Assembly (NCBI GenBank): GCA_902794405.1
Contig: CADBHI010000001.1
Coordinates: forward strand, 1-64,000
Length of the DNA: 64,000 nt
Direction: 5' to 3'
DNA from: an uncultured Prevotellaceae bacterium
Lineage (GTDB): Bacteria > Bacteroidota > Bacteroidia > Bacteroidales > Bacteroidaceae
This document shows positions 56,776 through 64,000 of this stretch, piece after piece (the first letter of the stretch is position 1; every line of letters begins with the position of its first letter). The position numbers were made by a program, and so were the translations under genes. The notes under the pieces were generated by a model. That model had not been told where the DNA came from, did not search any database, and saw nothing but the letters and a program-made list of their open reading frames with translations.

Positions 56776-59559
56776 ATGTGCCAAGTTTTGAGGGATTATC
56801 AGGTGGAGATGCTTGAACGGCTGCGCCAGGTCTGGTCGGGGAATGAAAAACCTCGACAACAGAGCGTGATGGTGCAGATGCCGACAGGTACGGGTAAGAC
56901 GTACCTGATGGCGGAGGTCGTGGCCCACCCCCAGCCCCTCCCCAAGGGAGGGGAGCCACGGGTGCTGGTAGTGGCGCACAGGATTGAGCTGATTGAGCAG
57001 ATTTCGCAGACGTTGGACAGGTTTGGGATAGATCATGGATTGATAGTCAGCGGAAAACCGATTGATGCGACGAAACGGGTACAGGTGGCAAGCATACAAA
57101 CGCTGACACGGAGATTAGGTCAGACCACCCCGTCTGACGACACCCCTCCTACTCAGGAGGGGAGAATAGATTTTTCGTTAATCATCATTGACGAGGCGCA
57201 CCATGCGGTAGCTGAGACATATAGGATGCTGTGGGACAGGTGGCCAGAGGCACGGTTCTTGGGACTGACGGCCACACCTTGTCGACTAAATGGTGCACCG
57301 TTTACGGATTTGTTTGACACGCTGCTTCAGTCGTGGAGCATCCGCGAGTTCATACAGAAAGGATGGCTGAGCGACCTCGACTATGTATCAGTTCGCTCGG
57401 ATAGCATCGCCGTAAGGAAGGTGGCCAGCCTGAACAAACGCGGTGCTGACGGTGACTACCAGACGAAACAGGCCGCACTGGTGCTTGACACGGAAGAGAG
57501 CATTGAGCACCTGTACAGGTCGTACAAGGAGTTTGCTGACGGGAAGAAAGGAATTGTCTATGCCATCAACCGTGAGCATGCAAGGCATATAGCTGAGTAC
57601 TACTCTGAGCGTGGACTGCGTTGTGCCGTTATTGACAGCATGACTCCGGCAAAGGAGAGGCAGCGGATTGTGGAGGGATATAAAGCCTCACCCCCGGCCC
57701 CGGCCTCACCCCTAACCCCTCTCCAACTGGAGAGGGGAACTTTTAGGGAGAGGGGAACTTATAGGGAGAGGGGAGTACCTATGCCGGGAATTGACATTCT
57801 GGTAAATGTGGACATTTTCTCGGAGGGGTTCGATGTGCCGGAAGTGGAGTTCATACAGTTAGCCCGCCCTACCCTGTCGCTCTCGAAATACCTGCAACAG
57901 GTGGGTCGTGGCATGAGAGTGGCAAAAGGCAAGAACGAGGTCGTGGTTCTTGACCAGGTAGGACTCTACCTGATGTTCAACCTACCCACAAGCGACCGTA
58001 ACTGGCAAAGCACTTTCCTTGGGAGGACAAGTGGCAAAGGCCAGATGCTAAAGCAAAAAGACATTATGCTGTATGGGGTCGGGGATTACAAATCCCTGTC
58101 AACTGAGAAGTGGCTCGTCAACGAACAGATGTTCCGCATCAAGTCGGTTGTGGGAGGAAAGAATCAAGAAAAGAACACTCAATCATCTCTCCCTTATGAA
58201 AACAACGAAGCACAATTTGCACTGGTGGGCAATGACTACAACTTACCAACAACGGAGTTCTGTAAAGAAATGGCCGAGAGCCTTAAAGCGACACTAAGGA
58301 CGAATCAGAAGGTGCTGGTGCAGGTTCCCCCGTTTGTTGAGAAAGCCCAGTTTATTATCAGTTTGATGCGCAAGGAACTGGAATTAAATAAGGATCGCGC
58401 GCGTATGGAGTCCCCGAAAACGCTTGTAGTAGTGAGGCACGACTACCTGACGGACTTGGTGGAACGGGAATTCAAGAAGAACGGGATACAGGATATCGGC
58501 AGGCTGAACCTCTACGACAAGTGGACGAAGCACCGTAGCATTGCCGTATGCCATGAGGCGTTGCTATCTAACAGGCTTATCGACACGGCTGTGTCCTACA
58601 CACCGTCGCTGATCGTCATCTGGGATGCTAACAGCGCATCGCCAAACGCATACGTGAATGTCCTTCGTATGTGGGACAAGACTACGGTCGTGGGGCTTTC
58701 ATTGGCACCTTGTGACATCAGATCCACACCAGAATTCAAACTTTTCGATATGGTAGTGACGTCACAGAGTTTGAAAAGCAGTGTTGACCAAGGGCTGCTG
58801 AAAGATGTGGAATACGTGGCTGCTCCCCTGTCAGGACTCACGGGTGTCTATCTTGACATGCTCAGCCCCAAGGCTTATCCAGAAGACTATGTATCCGAGA
58901 AGTTATACCATCGGCTGGTAAGTCAGGAGAGTACGGCCAGTCTGTTCAAGGCATACAAGGAATATGCCGACAACAAGCGGGGCATCGTCTATGCCTTTAA
59001 CGACACCCATGCGGAGGCTATCGCTGACTACTACTCACGTCATGGCATTTCGGCAAAGGTGTTCTATGGCGATTTGCCGTCGAAGCCGAGATTCCCGATG
59101 GAGGACTTCTGTTCTGGAAGCTTGAAGGTACTCGTCGACGTGCATGGTATGAGCACCGACTACCCCTTACCGGAAGTGCAGTTTGTACAGTTGGCATATC
59201 CCACACAACTGTTGAGCGAATACCTGAAGATGGTGGAAACCCGTATGAGAGTCACTACTGATTATACAGAGGTAGAGCGTATAGGGGACAGTGACAACAA
59301 GCTGATGGTCATTGACCATGTAAAAATGGGAGACACCTTCGGTTTGCCTACCGACAAGCGTGACTGGCAGCAGCTGTTTGCAGAGCGTCGCGTTGAGACG
59401 GAAAGGGAGCCAGCAAAGCCGAAAAACAACAAGTCGAGGAAAAACGACCTTACCAGCGGTCATGCAGCAGTTGCCGCAAAGTGGCAGCAGAGGAAGGAAA
59501 GACTGTTGAATGCTTCTCCAGTGCATAATGACCATCCAGATAAGACCGTGAAGGTCTGA
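56776..59559 (+). CDS. Superfamily 2 helicase with a second, degenerate helicase module
   Basis: 927 residues. The first half is an intact SF2 (SSL2/ResIII-type) helicase: LRDYQVEML Q-motif, PTGTGKT (36-42), IIIDEAHH (DEAH 139-142), LGLTATP, and QQVGRGMR (motif VI, Arg378). From about 490 to 895 a second copy follows the same order but has lost every ATPase motif. The Walker A position reads VPPFVEKAQ, DEAH reads WDAN (616-619), and motif VI reads MVETRMR. Parallel phrases such as YKEFADGKKGIVYAINREHA and YKEYADNKRGIVYAFNDTHA show duplication. Three palindromic elements are inserted in frame at about residues 50-62, 117-130 and 305-333, the last between YK and MPGIDILV of the second RecA domain. 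A role in DNA repair or defence is possible, not shown. Confidence 0.82.
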   Translation: MCQVLRDYQVEMLERLRQVWSGNEKPRQQSVMVQMPTGTGKTYLMAEVVAHPQPLPKGGEPRVLVVAHRIELIEQISQTLDRFGIDHGLIVSGKPIDATKRVQVASIQTLTRRLGQTTPSDDTPPTQEGRIDFSLIIIDEAHHAVAETYRMLWDRWPEARFLGLTATPCRLNGAPFTDLFDTLLQSWSIREFIQKGWLSDLDYVSVRSDSIAVRKVASLNKRGADGDYQTKQAALVLDTEESIEHLYRSYKEFADGKKGIVYAINREHARHIAEYYSERGLRCAVIDSMTPAKERQRIVEGYKASPPAPASPLTPLQLERGTFRERGTYRERGVPMPGIDILVNVDIFSEGFDVPEVEFIQLARPTLSLSKYLQQVGRGMRVAKGKNEVVVLDQVGLYLMFNLPTSDRNWQSTFLGRTSGKGQMLKQKDIMLYGVGDYKSLSTEKWLVNEQMFRIKSVVGGKNQEKNTQSSLPYENNEAQFALVGNDYNLPTTEFCKEMAESLKATLRTNQKVLVQVPPFVEKAQFIISLMRKELELNKDRARMESPKTLVVVRHDYLTDLVEREFKKNGIQDIGRLNLYDKWTKHRSIAVCHEALLSNRLIDTAVSYTPSLIVIWDANSASPNAYVNVLRMWDKTTVVGLSLAPCDIRSTPEFKLFDMVVTSQSLKSSVDQGLLKDVEYVAAPLSGLTGVYLDMLSPKAYPEDYVSEKLYHRLVSQESTASLFKAYKEYADNKRGIVYAFNDTHAEAIADYYSRHGISAKVFYGDLPSKPRFPMEDFCSGSLKVLVDVHGMSTDYPLPEVQFVQLAYPTQLLSEYLKMVETRMRVTTDYTEVERIGDSDNKLMVIDHVKMGDTFGLPTDKRDWQQLFAERRVETEREPAKPKNNKSRKNDLTSGHAAVAAKWQQRKERLLNASPVHNDHPDKTVKV
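56921..56960. repeat. C/G-rich palindromic element in the helicase, copy 1
   Basis: Arms CCCCTCCC and GGGAGGGG around a CAA centre, preceded by CACCCCCAG. Encodes HPQPLPKGGEP between the Walker A helix and LVVAHR. Confidence 0.85.
57121..57167. repeat. C/G-rich palindromic element in the helicase, copy 2
   Basis: Perfect arms CCCCTCCT (57143-57150) and AGGAGGGG (57155-57162) with loop ACTC, preceded by CACCCCGTCTGACGACA. Encodes TTPSDDTPPTQEGR just before the DEAH strand. Confidence 0.85.
57690..57775. repeat. C/G-rich palindromic element in the helicase, copy 3
   Basis: Perfect arms CCCCTCTCC (57716-57724) and GGAGAGGGG (57729-57737), followed by two further copies of TAGGGAGAGGGG. Encodes a 28-residue Pro/Leu then Arg/Glu/Gly stretch in the second RecA-like domain. 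Confidence 0.85.
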
Positions 59560-59576
59560 AGGAATAAACAAACCAC

Positions 59577-59621
59577 ACGACGAGAGCCGAGCCGCATCCA
59601 ATGCAGCCCGGCTCTCGTCGT
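59577..59621. terminator. Convergent hairpin between the helicase and DUF5686 genes
   Basis: Perfect 13-bp arms ACGACGAGAGCCG (59577-59589) and CGGCTCTCGTCGT (59609-59621), 18 bp after the helicase stop and 8 bp after the stop of the minus-strand gene. No T run on either side. Position suggests a shared bidirectional terminator. Confidence 0.7.
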
Positions 59622-59628
59622 ATGTACC

Positions 59629-61929
59629 TCAGAATGTCATGCGGAGCATGAGTCGGACGCCGCGCTTGTGGGCGGTGGGAAGGTCGAGATAATTGAAGCG
59701 GCGGACGTACTCGATATGTAGGAGCTTGAAGATGTTGTGGACGCCGAAACTGGCCTCCCAATAGGGACGCTGCGGGTCAAGGGTCTGAATGTCGGACGAG
59801 TAGTTCTTGGTAGTCAGGTCACCCCACATGCAACGCACGGCAATCCACTCACGCCACTTGAGTCGGCGGAGTAGTGGTATGCGGTTAAAGAACTTGCCGC
59901 TGAGATCCCAGTTGATGATGGCAGAGGCATAACGGTCGGTGAGGAACTCCATGTTGTTGACAAGGGCGAACATGTTGTCGGACATGATATAGGAGAGGTT
60001 GGCCTCGGGCATGACGAGCAGCAGTTGTGGCACGTTGTTCCACTGTGCTGCGGCCTTGAGGCGACAATCGACCTTTCCCCATGCATGCGGCAGCCAGAAA
60101 CGCTTAAAGACAGTGGCTTCGGTGAGGTGGAATTGATGATCGCCACCGAGGAATCCGTTGACACCGATGGTATGTCCAAGCGTGAAGACGGGCGCATCGA
60201 GGTTGACGCGTATGCGTCGCTGCTTGCTGTTGATGTAGGTCTCGCCTGGTGCAAAACGGATTTCTGCATGGAGTTCCGTGGTGCGGAAGGGGTCGAAGTC
60301 GATGTCTCCAGCAGGTGCATCGTGCTCTGTCTTGAGGCTGAGAGTGGATTTCAGCCCGCTGTATGTTTCGTATTCGAAGGAGAGCTGCTGACGGTTGTAG
60401 AACATCATCTTCTCGACGCTGGTCCACTTGAAGGAGGCAAAGACATTGTCCTTGTCAGTATCGAGGAAGCGGTCGCAGGGCGACATGACATCGTAGGTGG
60501 AGGTAAAGGTGAGGGTGCGCTTAGGGTACTCACGAGGCAGGTATTCCTTCTTGTTGAGCGACCAGATAAAGTCGCCGCTGTAGTAGTTCTTATTGGAGCC
60601 CCATCCGTGGGCAATATATCCTCTGAGGAAGAGGTTGGGATGGAGGTTGGCGGTGGTCTGTGCCGACAGTCGTGTACGGAGTCCGTCGACGTAGTTACTG
60701 GTGAGGATGGTGTTGACAGGACCGATGTCGACCTTCGAGGGATGCTCCTTGGAACCTGTCTCGACGAAATTCTCGATCAGCGCCTTGAGTCCGAAGATGA
60801 TATACTTGAAGCCCTTGACCTGCTGTAAGCCTCGGATAAAGTTGTCCATTGACGACTCACTCTTGGTAAGGTCGACCTGGCGATACTGTGCCCAGAAGGC
60901 ATCATCGCGCATCATGGCATTGGCATCGCGCAGCTCACGCTTACTGCCCTTGAACAGCTGTCGCGGCAAGGGGTCGAAGGAGAAGTCGCTGAGACGCGTA
61001 GACCGCACGACGGCAAACGACTCCATGAACGATGCCCATCGCAGTTCGGTAAAGAGGTCGTCGGAAGTGAGTACCCACGTCCCGTCGGGTAGCTGGGAGA
61101 ACTCCTGCGACAGCTGCATGCCACTGACAAAGTTGACGTCGCTCTGCCGGGGAATGGTCATCTGACACCGCCTCACCTGATAGGAGGAATCAGCCAGGAT
61201 GAATATCTCACCGCGGAACCCGAAGTCCTGCTGGTTGTTGGGGAGAAAGGTCAGATGGAAACACCAGTCACGGCCGACGTAGAGCGTGTCCTCAATGTAA
61301 TAGCGGTAGAAGCTGATGGCATCATCGGCGATGGGAGAGGTAAAAGGGTGCTGTAAGAGCCTTATCTGATTGTCATAAATATTGACATCGGTAAAGACAT
61401 CCTTCAACACGGTATTGAGGATGTCGCCCGTCTGTAAGAGTTCACCCACGCCCTGCTGATTGATGCCACGTATGATGGTACGACTATCGCGAGGGTCACG
61501 CCGATATATCTCCTCAGTAACCGTTTCCTCAACAGAAACAGGCAGGATCAATTTACTGTTGTAGGGACACACCTCGACCTGGTCGATCAGCCACTGCTTG
61601 CCCTTGAACATAGGATTCTCGAAGTGGCGTGGGGTGATGTCGTTAACAGCCAGCGTGAGTTTCTGATAACGGTTGTAGTGATAGAAATCGCGGTTCTTGA
61701 GGTTGGCCTGTCGCTTGGCGGCAATCACCTTCCGCATCAGCTCTACGGCGGGGTTGTTCTTACGACTGTAACGGCTACGCTCGGAACGAATGTCAACGCC
61801 CGACAACTGCTGGGTGCGGTTGAACCACTTGGTGGTGTCGGTATCGACATCAGCATTCAGCTGCGCATACACTGGCATGCACAGCAGAAGCAAGAGCAAT
61901 AGCAGAAACCAATTAGTCCATTTCCTCAT
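59629..61929 (-). CDS. DUF5686-family outer membrane protein
   Basis: 766 residues from ATG 61929, which gives a clean signal peptide (LLLLLLLLCMPVYAQ); an in-frame ATG at 61962 would add 11 residues and place it inside ino1. An N-terminal domain of about 350 residues (AVELMRKVIAAKRQANLKN, YRRDPRDSRTIIRG) precedes a long series of amphipathic strands ending RGVRLMLRMTF, the pattern of an outer-membrane barrel. This matches the Bacteroidetes DUF5686 family. A carboxypeptidase-regulatory-like domain often present at the N-terminus is absent. It overlaps the end of ino1 by 17 bp on the same strand. Function unknown. Confidence 0.78.
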   Translation of the reverse strand: MRKWTNWFLLLLLLLLCMPVYAQLNADVDTDTTKWFNRTQQLSGVDIRSERSRYSRKNNPAVELMRKVIAAKRQANLKNRDFYHYNRYQKLTLAVNDITPRHFENPMFKGKQWLIDQVEVCPYNSKLILPVSVEETVTEEIYRRDPRDSRTIIRGINQQGVGELLQTGDILNTVLKDVFTDVNIYDNQIRLLQHPFTSPIADDAISFYRYYIEDTLYVGRDWCFHLTFLPNNQQDFGFRGEIFILADSSYQVRRCQMTIPRQSDVNFVSGMQLSQEFSQLPDGTWVLTSDDLFTELRWASFMESFAVVRSTRLSDFSFDPLPRQLFKGSKRELRDANAMMRDDAFWAQYRQVDLTKSESSMDNFIRGLQQVKGFKYIIFGLKALIENFVETGSKEHPSKVDIGPVNTILTSNYVDGLRTRLSAQTTANLHPNLFLRGYIAHGWGSNKNYYSGDFIWSLNKKEYLPREYPKRTLTFTSTYDVMSPCDRFLDTDKDNVFASFKWTSVEKMMFYNRQQLSFEYETYSGLKSTLSLKTEHDAPAGDIDFDPFRTTELHAEIRFAPGETYINSKQRRIRVNLDAPVFTLGHTIGVNGFLGGDHQFHLTEATVFKRFWLPHAWGKVDCRLKAAAQWNNVPQLLLVMPEANLSYIMSDNMFALVNNMEFLTDRYASAIINWDLSGKFFNRIPLLRRLKWREWIAVRCMWGDLTTKNYSSDIQTLDPQRPYWEASFGVHNIFKLLHIEYVRRFNYLDLPTAHKRGVRLMLRMTF

Positions 61930-63256
61930 CAGCCTCGTAGCCTCCCATCTCGCGGATAGCATTACGCAGCATGGTGTGCTGTTGGTAGAGGTTATTCACG
62001 GCCTCCTCGCCAGAGGTATAGTCGTGCATTGGCGACTTGAGGAAGAAGGACAGCCAGCGCTGGGTGCCATAGAGTCCGGCACGAGCAGCCAAGTCGCTGA
62101 GCAGGCAGAGGTCGAGACAGACGGGTGCAGCGAGGATGCTGTCGCGGCAGAGGAAATTAATCTTCACCTGCATGGGGTAGTTGAGCCATCCGAAGATATC
62201 GATGTTGTCCCACGACTCCTTCTGGTCGCCACGTGGCGGGTAGTAGTTGATCCGTACCTTATGATAATAATCGGTATAGAGATCAGGCTGGTCCTGAGGT
62301 TTTAGGATGGTTTCGAGTGTAGACAGCTTCGAGACCTCCTTGGTATGGAAGTTGGCAGGCTCATCGAGCACCAGTCCGTCGCGATTGCCCAGGATGTTGG
62401 TAGAGAACCAACCACTCAGTCCGAGGCATCGGGTGCTGATAATCGGTGCGAAGCCAGACTTCACCAACGTCTGACCAGTCTTGAAATCCTTTCCGGCTAT
62501 AGGCTGCTTCGTCTGCTCTGCCAGCTGCCACATGGCGGGAATGTCGACGGTGGTGTTGGGAGCACCCATGATGAACGGACAGCCCTCAGCAAGGGCGGCA
62601 TAGGCATAACACATGGATGGTGCCACATGCTGACGGTCGTCGGCACGCATGGCAGCCTCAAGGTCGCTAAGCTGATAATGGACCTTCTCGTCGACAGGCA
62701 CATAGATTTCAGTAGAGGCAGCCCATAGCACTACCACACGGCTGCATTGCTTCTCCTGACGGAAACGACGGATGTCATCGCGCAGCAATTCCACCATCTC
62801 CCATCTTGTAGGTATTTGCTCCCCTCCATTCTGGGTAGGGCTGGAAGTGGGTCTCTTGATGTTGTCACCATCCAGCCGCTTGGCGTAGTTCCGATCGAAA
62901 GCCGCCTTCATAGGGACAATCTGCTCGAGTTCCTCGCGCACGGAGTCGATATCATCCTTTCGGAGCACCTCGGCATAGACTGCACTCTGATAGGCATTCT
63001 GCGGATAGATGTCCCAGCAGCCGAAAACAATGTCGTGAAGGTCGGCCAGTGGAACAATCTCGCCATACTTCAGGTATTTCTTGTCGTTGCCCCGCCCAAT
63101 GCGTATTTGGTCGTACTGCGTCATCGAACCAATGGGTTTGCCCAGTCCACGACGTGTCATCAGGACACCAGCCATGAAGGTTGTAGCGACAGCCCCATTA
63201 CCGACAATCAAGATTCCCAGACGCCCTTCGGCAGGCTTTACGTTCATATTTTTCAT
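61913..63256 (-). CDS. ino1: Inositol-3-phosphate synthase (myo-inositol-1-phosphate synthase)
   Basis: 447 residues. ILIVGNGAVATTFMAG is the NAD-binding loop. YPQNAYQSAVYAEVL, VVLWAASTEIYVP, GAPNTTVDIPAM, GKDFKTGQTLVKS and NILGNRDGLVL are the defining blocks. The reaction, glucose-6-phosphate to inositol-3-phosphate, feeds inositol phospho- and sphingolipids in Bacteroidales. A HAD-family phosphatase gene lies 16 bp upstream on the same strand, a plausible route to free inositol or another step of the pathway. Residues 136-146 (TSSPTQNGGEQ) are encoded by sequence resembling the C/G-rich palindrome and may be another in-frame insertion. Confidence 0.93.
   Translation of the reverse strand: MKNMNVKPAEGRLGILIVGNGAVATTFMAGVLMTRRGLGKPIGSMTQYDQIRIGRGNDKKYLKYGEIVPLADLHDIVFGCWDIYPQNAYQSAVYAEVLRKDDIDSVREELEQIVPMKAAFDRNYAKRLDGDNIKRPTSSPTQNGGEQIPTRWEMVELLRDDIRRFRQEKQCSRVVVLWAASTEIYVPVDEKVHYQLSDLEAAMRADDRQHVAPSMCYAYAALAEGCPFIMGAPNTTVDIPAMWQLAEQTKQPIAGKDFKTGQTLVKSGFAPIISTRCLGLSGWFSTNILGNRDGLVLDEPANFHTKEVSKLSTLETILKPQDQPDLYTDYYHKVRINYYPPRGDQKESWDNIDIFGWLNYPMQVKINFLCRDSILAAPVCLDLCLLSDLAARAGLYGTQRWLSFFLKSPMHDYTSGEEAVNNLYQQHTMLRNAIREMGGYEADEEMD
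62819..62850. repeat. Probable C/G-rich element inside ino1
   Basis: CTCCCCTCCATTCTGGGTAG followed by GGCTGG. On the minus strand it reads AGCCCTACCCAGAATGGAGG then GGAG, similar to the helicase element at 57143. Pairing of the arms is imperfect. Confidence 0.45.
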
Positions 63257-63272
63257 TCTTCAGTGATATTAT

Positions 63273-63947
63273 TTAGGTTGTTATTAATTCTGATAAATCG
63301 TCAATGACACGGTCAGCGGCATTCAGGTCGACAGCATCGTCAGTCCACTGTTCGCCCCGCAACCATATCGTCTGACATCCGGCAGCCTTGGCAGGTATGA
63401 TATCCTTCGCCATTGAGTCGCCTACTACAGTCACCTCGTCGGGCTGCAGTCCTAAAGCCTCAACGCCCAAGAGGAAGATACGCGGATCGGGTTTGCGAAT
63501 ACCTACCACAGCCGACTCTACTACCTGATGGAAAAGTCCCTCAAAGCCAAACTCCTGCAGGACGGTCGGCATGTTGCCATAGAAATTGCTGACCAGCACT
63601 TTGGGCAACTCCAGCTGCTGAAGTACCTCGCGGCTATGAGCCGTGTGACGGAGGACAGAGGTGTAGAGGTGGTCGGCAATAGGTCCTATAAGGCTATGAC
63701 TCAACCCCAAGGCCTCTAACTGCAGGCGCAATTTGGTTTCCAGCGTCTGACGGAAGGTGAAGTCGGGACGGATGACAGGGGTGCTTCCCAAGGTCCGCTC
63801 GGCATGGACATAAGCCTCACGGAACTGAGGTTCGCTGACGGGCACACTGGCCTGCTGGTAGGCATGCCAGAACATCTTGCCCCAGTGACAACCGCCCGTA
63901 TCGAGCGTCCCCCCGTAGTCGAATATGTAACCTCTCGTCTCCGTCAT
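63273..63947 (-). CDS. HAD-superfamily hydrolase with altered nucleophile motif
   Basis: 224 residues. The opening YIFDYGGTLDTGG has the nucleophile Asp10, but Gly at the +2 position where most HAD phosphatases have the acid/base Asp. LVSNFYGN is motif II, RKPDPRIF holds the motif III Lys, and VVGDSMAKDI is motif IV. The cap is helical (residues 20-100). I have seen FDYGGTLD in other Bacteroidales HAD proteins, so this may be a subfamily trait. It lies directly upstream of ino1 on the same strand and its own start is 3 bp from the previous stop, so a role in inositol or lipid metabolism is possible. Confidence 0.8.
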   Translation of the reverse strand: MTETRGYIFDYGGTLDTGGCHWGKMFWHAYQQASVPVSEPQFREAYVHAERTLGSTPVIRPDFTFRQTLETKLRLQLEALGLSHSLIGPIADHLYTSVLRHTAHSREVLQQLELPKVLVSNFYGNMPTVLQEFGFEGLFHQVVESAVVGIRKPDPRIFLLGVEALGLQPDEVTVVGDSMAKDIIPAKAAGCQTIWLRGEQWTDDAVDLNAADRVIDDLSELITT

Positions 63948-64000
63948 CTATTCACTTTTCAATTGTTCTGCACACTGTTTCGACAACCGCTCATGGGTGT
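63948..64000 (-). CDS. C-terminal end of an unidentified protein (partial)
   Basis: A minus-strand frame enters from the right edge, reads THERLSKQCAEQLKSE and stops at 63948, directly before the HAD start codon. Tight spacing suggests it belongs to the same operon as the HAD and ino1 genes. Too short to identify. Confidence 0.5.
   Translation of the reverse strand, partial: THERLSKQCAEQLKSE

Overview
The window looks like a chromosomal segment of a gut- or rumen-type Prevotella (Bacteroidales). Supporting signs are many TAnnTTTG (-7) promoter boxes with few Shine-Dalgarno sequences, a TonB-dependent receptor paired with a DUF4249 lipoprotein, DUF4827 and DUF5686 family proteins, tandem GH43 and DUF1680-type arabinosidases, and a capsule locus preceded by a UpxY-like NusG paralogue. 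The species assignment is inference.

Layout. 1-13.5 kb: end of a GH3 enzyme, a secreted GH128-like protein with a 51-residue companion (both minus), a DHH phosphoesterase, a His-tailed Zn/Cd-type P1B ATPase, a DUF4827 lipoprotein, glmM, rmuC, and the DUF4249/TonB receptor pair. 13.5-18.4 kb: lower-ligand cobalamin genes cobU-cobT-cobS (plus) facing cobQ-cbiB (minus). 18.4-24.9 kb: a RAYT-type HUH transposase, a HAD phosphatase, and a two-gene arabinan-degrading operon (double GH43, GH127/146). 24.9-55.8 kb: a surface polysaccharide locus with a roughly 400-nt structured leader, upxY, an inserted GNAT toxin-antitoxin-like pair and repeat arrays, flippase, polymerase, glycosyltransferases, acyltransferases, an almost complete legionaminic-acid-type nonulosonate pathway, an initiating phosphosugar transferase, and GDP-fucose synthesis (gmd, fcl). 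56-64 kb: repeat-rich spacer, a double-module helicase, a DUF5686 outer-membrane protein, inositol-phosphate synthase and a HAD hydrolase.

How the genes work together. GlmM (7.9 kb) could supply GlcN-1-P to the PtmE-like nucleotidyltransferase. A LegB-like dehydratase, LegC aminotransferase, GNAT, NeuC-, NeuB- and NeuA-type enzymes would then give a CMP-nonulosonate for the capsule. Two acyltransferase genes in the locus carry homopolymer tracts near their 5' ends (G9 in frame, C8 out of frame). This suggests on/off variation of capsule decoration.

The most unusual signal is a set of short repeat families found between genes and also inside conserved genes, in frame and without stop codons. 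A C/G-rich palindrome sits in glmM, GH43, GH127, three places in the helicase, and probably ino1. A 64-bp 'ttccgtg' repeat forms arrays at 26-28 kb and has a fragment inside a DegT-type aminotransferase. A minisatellite expands cobQ by about 60 codons. A RAYT transposase fused to an extra domain lies in the same window and is a candidate partner. I saw no tRNA, rRNA or CRISPR array.
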